Assembly: GCA_964648365.1 (NCBI GenBank)
Contig: CAZYLK010000064.1
Location: forward strand, 1 to 29,298
DNA: 29,298 bases
DNA from: SURF-32 sp964648365
Lineage (GTDB): Bacteria; Planctomycetota; Phycisphaerae; UBA1845
Direction: 5' to 3'
This document shows, piece by piece, positions 24,318-29,298 of this stretch. The notes under the pieces were generated by a model. That model searched no databases. It was given only the letters and a program-made list of their open reading frames with translations, and was not told the DNA's origin. The number at the start of each line of letters is the position of its first letter. The stretch's first letter is position 1. Both the position numbers and the translations under genes were made by a program.

Positions 24318-25682
24318 GTGACTCAGGACAGTTCGCATGACTCCGGAGGGCGCCGCGCGCTGGCTATATGCGTGGCCCTCACCCTGCTGGCCGGAGTGGC
24401 CGCGATTGCGGTGCCCTTGGCCCTCGGCCCCGCCTGGCGGTGGTCCCGCACCCAGAGCGCAATGCGCACCGCGAGCGAACCGGCAACGCTCGCCGAACTT
24501 GAGGCGGCGCTGCCGGCCGTGCCTGAGGAAAACCTGCTCGGCAGGCGATTCGCGATACTTGTGCCGGCCGTGCTCGATATGGAAGACATGGCGAGCGGCG
24601 TGCGCACGTTGGGTCATCCTTACGCCGATTGCCGCCGCGCGATTCCGATCGAGTTGATCGAGCCCACGCGCGAACTGGTCGCACGATGGGCCCCGCTGAT
24701 CGACGAGTTGCGTGCCCTGCCGGACTGCATCCGCGGCAGGCCGGTCAAAGACTGGAATCTGCCGCCGCTCGACGTGCTGGCGGCGCGGCTGGCCGCTCAT
24801 CCGGCAGCGGCGCGCCTGATGCTGTCAGCGGCCTGGCTGGATCTTGTCGACAACCAGCGAGAGCGCGTCGGAACGGACGTGGCGGTCTGCTGGCGAGTTT
24901 CGGCGTCGATCGGGGACGATCCGTCCACGTTCGCCGCGATAGCTCGCGTCGCAGTCGAGGCCCCGGCGAAGTATCTGATCGAAGCGGCGCTGCGTTCCGG
25001 CGAGATCGAACGTGAAGTCATCGCCGCGTGGGAAGTTGGGCTGGAGTCGCTGGTGGGCGAAGACCGCGTGCTGTGGCCGTTGCGAGGCGAGCGCGTGCTT
25101 GCGTTGGAACTGTGCAACCCGCCGCCGGTAGCCGATGGCACGCCGTCACCGCCGGAAGGGTTCGCCACAGGTGTGTTCCGCAACGACAACCGGGTCAAAG
25201 TGGTGGAGTTGTTCTCGCCTTTGCTGAAAGCGCACGACGACCCGGCGCGCTTGCTTGAGGCCGCGGTAGCGGCAAGCGCTCATATCGAAACGCTGTCGCA
25301 GCGTTATCTGCTCGCAGCAACCGTGGCGCCATCGCTGGAGAGATTCTCACGACTGATGGTGCGCCATCGCGCAGGTCTCGATTGCGCTCGCGTTGCTTTG
25401 GCCGCTGAGCGATATCGCATGGACCATGGCGCCTTACCTGACAGGCTGAGCCTGCTGACGCCGCATTACATTGCGTCGATTCCGGCCGATCCGATTGGAG
25501 GGGGAACCATCAAGCTCGCCATCCACGACGACGGGATCATGATCTACGCCGCGCCGATGGACGATGCCGACTCCGACATTGCGGTGTGCCACGGCCTCGA
25601 TCACGACTGGTACGCGTCGGTGCGGCTTTACGAGCGGGCGCATCGGGCGTTTTCCTGGACCGGCAACGGAGAACAGCCCTAA
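24318..25682 (+). CDS. Unrecognised membrane-anchored protein, paralog 3 of 3 (divergent)
   Basis: A 454-residue protein. One transmembrane segment at about residues 13-36 (ALAICVALTLLAGVAAIAVPLAL), then EPATLAELEAALPAVPEENL, RVLWPLRGERVLAL and a diverged tail (CARVALAAERYRMDHGALPD, LTPHYIASIPADPIGG, DDGIMIYA). It lacks the PFDGKPIK and SAFTKG forms of the first two. The preferred start is GTG 24318, with GGAGG at 24305-24309, 8 bases ahead; this aligns well with the start of paralog 2. ATG 24297 is the alternative. Only 73 bp separate it from paralog 2, so both are probably on one transcript. Confidence 0.75.
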   Translation: MTQDSSHDSGGRRALAICVALTLLAGVAAIAVPLALGPAWRWSRTQSAMRTASEPATLAELEAALPAVPEENLLGRRFAILVPAVLDMEDMASGVRTLGHPYADCRRAIPIELIEPTRELVARWAPLIDELRALPDCIRGRPVKDWNLPPLDVLAARLAAHPAAARLMLSAAWLDLVDNQRERVGTDVAVCWRVSASIGDDPSTFAAIARVAVEAPAKYLIEAALRSGEIEREVIAAWEVGLESLVGEDRVLWPLRGERVLALELCNPPPVADGTPSPPEGFATGVFRNDNRVKVVELFSPLLKAHDDPARLLEAAVAASAHIETLSQRYLLAATVAPSLERFSRLMVRHRAGLDCARVALAAERYRMDHGALPDRLSLLTPHYIASIPADPIGGGTIKLAIHDDGIMIYAAPMDDADSDIAVCHGLDHDWYASVRLYERAHRAFSWTGNGEQP

Positions 25683-26017
25683 GCCCGCAAGCGCCGGCAC
25701 CTCCCGCATCAGATTTATCGCGCCGCCATCCGTACCGCGTAACAACGCCGTGAGCCGCGATTTTATCCACGAACACGCCCCAGATTAACAAGGAACGTCC
25801 GGTTTCAGCACGGCTTCGGTTGCAGCGGCAGCGTTTTCGGCCTACAATAGAGGTAGAGAAGGCGGCGCAGCGGGCACGCGCCGAGCCGTAGCGAAGTCAT
25901 CCAGTCCGGGCCGCGTATCGGGCAACTTGGGTCAGCCTGACGAGCGCCGCACGTGTCAGCCAAGACACCGTGAGCGCACGGGCTGTCGGTCCCGCGGCTT
26001 TGAAAAGGAGGTCTACC
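25683..26017. other. Leader and promoter region of the radical SAM gene
   Basis: No gene was recognised. It contains a promoter at 25820-25848 and a leader of about 160 bases ending in a strong Shine-Dalgarno. The leader is GC-rich and could fold, but matches no riboswitch class that can be named by eye. Confidence 0.5.
25820..25848 (+). promoter_or_regulatory. Promoter of the KamA-like radical SAM gene
   Basis: TTGCAG (25820-25825), a 17-base spacer, and TACAAT (25843-25848). Transcription would start near 25855. Confidence 0.65.
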
Positions 26018-27271
26018 ATGCGCGAGCTCAGCTTGCCAACCGTAACACCCGCGGCAGGGTCGCCCCGACGGGTGAAATACGTGCGCACCCTGGAAAAGGT
26101 CGCGCAGATTCCTGACGCGGACCGCGAGATGCTCGCCAAGGTGGCCGAGCGATACGTGTTCCGCGCCAACGATTACTACCTCGAACTGATCGACTGGAAC
26201 GACCCGGACGATCCGATCAGGCAGCTTATCATTCCGCGCGAGGAGGAACTCAGCGACTGGGGCAAGCTGGACGCCAGCAACGAGGCGGCGGTCACCGTCG
26301 CGCCCGGCGTGCAGCACAAGTACACCGATACCGTCCTGCTGCTGTGCAACGAGGTGTGCGGCGCGTACTGCCGCTACTGCTTCCGCAAGCGGCTGTTCAT
26401 GGACGAGAACGACGAAGTCGTCAACGACGTTTCGGCCGGCATCAAGTACATCGCCGAGCATCCGGAAGTAACCAACGTGCTGCTGACCGGCGGCGATCCG
26501 CTGCTGATGAGCACGCGGCGGCTGGTGGACATTTTCGAGGCGCTGCGGGCCATCCCGCACGTGAAGATCATCCGCATCGGCAGCAAGATGCCGGCGTTCG
26601 ATCCGTGGCGCATCCTGAACGACGAGGAGTTACAGGCCGCGTTTCGCAAGTACTCGACGCCGGACAAGCGCATCTACCTGATGTGCCACTTCGACCACCC
26701 GCGCGAACTGACCGACGCGGCTATCGCAGGCGTGGACGCGGCGCTGCGCTGCGGCGTGATCTGCGTGAACCAGTGTCCGCTGATTCGCGGCATCAACGAT
26801 GATCCGGACCTGCTGGCGGAGTTCTATCGCAAGCTGTCGTTCATGGGCTGCCCCCCCTACTACCTGTTTCAGTGCCGCCCCACCGCCGGCAACGAACCGT
26901 ACGAGATTCCGCTCGTCCGCGGCATGAAGATCTTCCGGCAGGCGATGCGCAAAGGGTCCGGCCTGGCGTGTCGGCCGCGCTTCGCCATGTCACACGAGAC
27001 CGGCAAGATCGAGATGCTGGCGATGGACAAGCGGCATTTTTACCTGCGCTACCACCGCGCCAAGCTGGAATCGGACCGCGGCCGGTTCATGATCTTCCAC
27101 CGCAACAATGACGCATCCTGGTTCGATGAACTCGTACCCGTCGAGGACGAGTTCGCCGACGCGCGGACACCCCGACGACGCCGGTCGCATCCCGGCGCCG
27201 ACCGGCACGACCTGAACGTCGATCCGCGCCGCGCCTCCGGATACCTGGATGAGGCAGCGGCGTCGGAATAG
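26018..27271 (+). CDS. KamA-family radical SAM protein (lysine 2,3-aminomutase-like)
   Basis: A 417-residue cytoplasmic protein. The radical-SAM cluster motif is Cys114-x3-Cys118-x2-Cys121 (CGAYCRYCFRKR), followed by VLLTGGDPLLMSTRRL, IIRIGSKMPAFDPWRI, YLMCHFDHPRELTDAA, and VNQCPLIRGINDD, the order seen in lysine 2,3-aminomutase and EpmB. These enzymes move an amino group on lysine using SAM and PLP. The C-terminal part differs: where aminomutases carry PGGGGK for PLP, this has MSHETGKIEML followed by YLRYHRAKLESDRGRFMIF, so substrate and even PLP use are uncertain. The ATG at 26018 is fixed by AAGGAGG at 26005-26011, 6 bases ahead. The gene is monocistronic and convergent with the next. Confidence 0.85.
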   Translation: MRELSLPTVTPAAGSPRRVKYVRTLEKVAQIPDADREMLAKVAERYVFRANDYYLELIDWNDPDDPIRQLIIPREEELSDWGKLDASNEAAVTVAPGVQHKYTDTVLLLCNEVCGAYCRYCFRKRLFMDENDEVVNDVSAGIKYIAEHPEVTNVLLTGGDPLLMSTRRLVDIFEALRAIPHVKIIRIGSKMPAFDPWRILNDEELQAAFRKYSTPDKRIYLMCHFDHPRELTDAAIAGVDAALRCGVICVNQCPLIRGINDDPDLLAEFYRKLSFMGCPPYYLFQCRPTAGNEPYEIPLVRGMKIFRQAMRKGSGLACRPRFAMSHETGKIEMLAMDKRHFYLRYHRAKLESDRGRFMIFHRNNDASWFDELVPVEDEFADARTPRRRRSHPGADRHDLNVDPRRASGYLDEAAASE

Positions 27272-27290
27272 GCGATCGCGATGCGATCGC
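27272..27290. terminator. Candidate bidirectional stem-loop between convergent genes
   Basis: GCGATCGC-GAT-GCGATCGC begins immediately after the radical SAM stop codon and lies 38 bp beyond the end of the opposing receiver gene. The stem is 8 bp and perfect, without a T-run. Each half is itself palindromic, so alternative folds exist. Confidence 0.45.
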
Positions 27291-27328
27291 ACACGGGATC
27301 CGCATGCGTCATCGCGGCGCAGCCCAGG

Positions 27329-27709
27329 TCAGGCGAGGTAGGGTTTAAGGAGTTCAATCGTCGCCTCGTCGCCCAGGGCGCGCTTGCCGAATCCCGGGAC
27401 GGCCCCGGCCGCGACCGCGTCGGACTGCGCATCGTCGCGGTTGCTGATGATCATGACGGGCAGGTCGCGGGAGCCAGGGTCCGCCTTGATCTGCCGGAGC
27501 AGTTCCATCCCCGGCCGCCCGTCGGCGTCGTACAGCCGGTTGATCAGCACGAGGTCGAATGGACTCCTGCGTACATGCTCCATTGCATCCTCCGTGCCGT
27601 GCGCCCGCACCACTTCCACGTCGAACGATCCGGACAGCATCCGGACGATCGTGCCGTGGTCTGGGCCGCAATTGCCGACATCCAACACGCGCTTGCTCGG
27701 TTCTGACAT
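27329..27709 (-). CDS. Receiver-like domain protein lacking the phosphoacceptor Asp
   Basis: A 126-residue single-domain protein with the alternating alpha/beta pattern of response-regulator receivers. The signature positions are changed: the usual acidic pair is reduced (VLDVGNCGPDH), and the phosphoacceptor site reads FDLVLINRL with Asn57 where Asp is expected. The switch Ser89 (PVMIISNRDD) and Lys109 (GFGKRAL) remain. Phosphorylation at the standard site is therefore not expected; it may work as an unphosphorylated interaction module. No output domain is present. Its ATG follows directly on the sulfatase-like stop codon (TAG then ATG), so it is translationally coupled to that gene. Confidence 0.8.
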   Translation of the reverse strand: MSEPSKRVLDVGNCGPDHGTIVRMLSGSFDVEVVRAHGTEDAMEHVRRSPFDLVLINRLYDADGRPGMELLRQIKADPGSRDLPVMIISNRDDAQSDAVAAGAVPGFGKRALGDEATIELLKPYLA

Positions 27710-29266
27710 CTAGTCGTCATCCTCCTCGTCAAAGTCGTCGTCATCCACGTAGCCGAGCGATTGTAGCGCCCGGATGTGCTCCTGGCCCACCGGCTTCAGC
27801 CGTCCGGCTTCGTTGTCGCGCCCGCGCCGCTGCTGCTCGACGATCAGATCCTCCAGGTCGCGTCGAAGCTCGGCCGCCACAACGGGAAAGCGGTCGATCA
27901 CGTTGTGAAGTTCATACGGATCGACCCGCAGATCGTACAGCCGATCCTCGCCGCACACGTCGCGAATGAAGCGCCAGCCGTCGCGCAGGATAGACGTGCG
28001 AACGAGTTCGCTCGAACTGACCGGACGCGGGGTCTGCGCAAAAACACCCGCCGCGGCGTCATCAGGCGTAAGGACGTCGGTCCCGGTCCATTGCGACATC
28101 GCGGCCTCAAGCGGCAGGTCGGGCGCGAGGCCGGCGAGCGTAGGGAGAATGTCGATCGAACTCGTCAGCACAGCGCTGCGGCTCGAGGGCACGCCCGGCA
28201 CGCAGATCAGCAGCGGCACGTGAAGCTGCTCGCCCCAGATGTCGCCGTGCCCTTGCAGGCCGTGCTGCCCCAGGGCTTCTCCGTGATCCGAGGTGATGAC
28301 GATGACCAGGTCTTCGAACCGATCCGTCCGGCGAAGCTGCTCGAAGAGCCTCTCAATCTGATCATCGACGAAACGCAACTCGCCATCGTAGAGGTTATGG
28401 TCCTCGCTCGTCGCCTTCACCCGCACGCCCTCGTCGCCGCGCGGCTTGTGGAAGTGCTTCAGTGCCGAGTCCGCGAAACCGCGCTCGTCGAGAAAGGCGT
28501 CCAGAAGCGGACCATCCTCAAACAGGGCGTCGTACGGCGGAGGCGGTTCGTAAGGCGCGTGACAGTCAAAGTAGTGGATCCAGGAAAACCACGGATGCGG
28601 CGGCTCGCCCGCCAGCCAGTCCAGAAAGGCATCCGTCGTGACATCTGCGCCAACCTTTTTGTCGTCCGGTTCGACCCAGTGCTGGAACCCGGCGTCGAGA
28701 CCCGAGATGCGCTTGACCGGCTCGGCACTGACGAACGCCGCGGTCGTGTAGCCCGCATCGCTCAGCGCCGCCGCCAGCGGCTTGAGACGGGGCGACGCAG
28801 CCCACGTCTGCCCGCTGAGCTTGGCAAGGTTGGACTGAAAGCCATGTTCATACGGGTACACGCCGGTGAAGATCGACGTGTGCGTCGGCAGCGTCTGCGC
28901 GACGGGCGCATAGCACCGCTCGAAGAGCACGGCGTCCTCGGCAAGTCGATCGAGGGTCGGAGAGGTGTCGCGGAAGTAGCCGTAGCATCCGAGATGATCC
29001 GCCCGAAGCGTGTCGATGGTGATGATCAACAGGCTGGGGAGGCGATCGTCCTGTGAGGGCAGGTTGTTGACGCCGGCTCGAACCCCGGCCGACGACGCGG
29101 CCGGCTCGGTCGTCGTATCCGACCTCCGGCAGGAGAGACCGAACCCGGCGAGAACCACCGCGAGCACGGCCGGGACTAGCCGTCCACGCCATCGACCGGC
29201 TTTCGAGCCGATCGCCGGCGCCGACGGAACGTTGGCTTCGACGCCGCGTTGGCGTACACGGATCAC
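27710..29266 (-). CDS. Sulfatase/alkaline-phosphatase-superfamily exported protein with Thr nucleophile
   Basis: A 518-residue protein. A basic N-terminus and hydrophobic stretch (residues about 29-44) end at Cys46 in GFGLSC, a weak lipobox, so it may be a lipoprotein. The hydrolase domain starts LLIITIDTLRADHLGCYG (metal Asp85) and continues to ITSDHGEALGQHG and GHGDIWGEQLHVPLLI. The nucleophile region reads TLPTHTSIFTGVYP: the Cys/Ser-x-Pro-x-Arg needed for formylglycine is absent and Thr125 takes the nucleophile place, as in phosphotransferase-like members. The C-terminus is very acidic (DDDDFDEEDDD). GTG start at 29266, with GGGGAG about 10 bases ahead. It is followed without a gap by the receiver-like gene. 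Confidence 0.85.
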   Translation of the reverse strand: MIRVRQRGVEANVPSAPAIGSKAGRWRGRLVPAVLAVVLAGFGLSCRRSDTTTEPAASSAGVRAGVNNLPSQDDRLPSLLIITIDTLRADHLGCYGYFRDTSPTLDRLAEDAVLFERCYAPVAQTLPTHTSIFTGVYPYEHGFQSNLAKLSGQTWAASPRLKPLAAALSDAGYTTAAFVSAEPVKRISGLDAGFQHWVEPDDKKVGADVTTDAFLDWLAGEPPHPWFSWIHYFDCHAPYEPPPPYDALFEDGPLLDAFLDERGFADSALKHFHKPRGDEGVRVKATSEDHNLYDGELRFVDDQIERLFEQLRRTDRFEDLVIVITSDHGEALGQHGLQGHGDIWGEQLHVPLLICVPGVPSSRSAVLTSSIDILPTLAGLAPDLPLEAAMSQWTGTDVLTPDDAAAGVFAQTPRPVSSSELVRTSILRDGWRFIRDVCGEDRLYDLRVDPYELHNVIDRFPVVAAELRRDLEDLIVEQQRRGRDNEAGRLKPVGQEHIRALQSLGYVDDDDFDEEDDD

Positions 29267-29298
29267 GTCAGCTATGCTCCCCTCGCGCGGCTCGGTTC

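Noticed and set aside
25849..26017. Riboswitch in the leader of the radical SAM gene
   Set aside because: The leader is long and GC-rich, but no conserved core of a lysine, cobalamin, SAM or other known class could be recognised.
27272..27290. HIP1-type GCGATCGC repeat system
   Set aside because: The octamer also occurs singly inside coding genes (for example near 2115, 2785, 3573, 3702), as expected from GC-rich codon use; only the paired copy here looks structural.

Overview
The window is GC-rich chromosomal DNA that looks like a member of the Planctomycetota, probably close to the Phycisphaerae. This is inferred from: an ECF sigma factor next to a Ser/Thr kinase fused to WD40 repeats; a dockerin-like 'DLDGDGDVDLDDF' tail; a giant secreted protein with thrombospondin-type-3-like calcium/cysteine repeats; a sulfatase-superfamily lipoprotein-like gene; and palindromic 'GTGGCACCGGTTTTCAACCGGTG' intergenic repeats. 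No rRNA, CRISPR array, complete insertion sequence or prophage was seen.

Layout. 1-1484 (minus): an argR-argG arginine module with a strong promoter covered by an ARG-box-like operator; argG runs off the left edge and carries an in-frame 30-bp palindromic repeat array. 1672-5871 (plus): a HAD phosphatase overlapping a DUF2079-like membrane protein, then a MarR regulator overlapping a methyltransferase. 5907-6160 (minus): the broken C-terminal end of a beta-helix/dockerin-like exoprotein. 6399-15991 (plus): ECF sigma factor, WD40 kinase, and a 1873-residue secreted multidomain protein. 16284-16402 (minus): tRNA-Val(GAC) with a near-consensus promoter and an unusual C33. 16764-21167 (plus): a second ECF sigma factor, a coiled-coil protein, and two overlapping exported amidohydrolase paralogs, the second of which has lost nearly all metal ligands and has a repeat-derived insert before its signal peptide. 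21230-25682 (plus): three tandem paralogs of an unrecognised membrane-anchored protein. 26018-27271 (plus): a KamA-like radical SAM protein. 27329-29266 (minus, convergent): a sulfatase-superfamily protein followed directly by a receiver domain without its phosphoacceptor Asp.

The most interesting signal is that one family of palindromic GTGGCACCGGT repeats occurs at two distant loci and at both lies in frame inside a conserved enzyme gene (10-codon period in argG, 11-codon period in the amidohydrolase). This resembles the Rickettsia palindromic elements that insert into proteins. Other points of note are several catalytically degraded paralogs (amidohydrolase, receiver), the tandem triplication, and an inverted repeat pair around its first member. 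Positions, motifs and spacings were read by eye; family names rest on motif recognition, not on searches.
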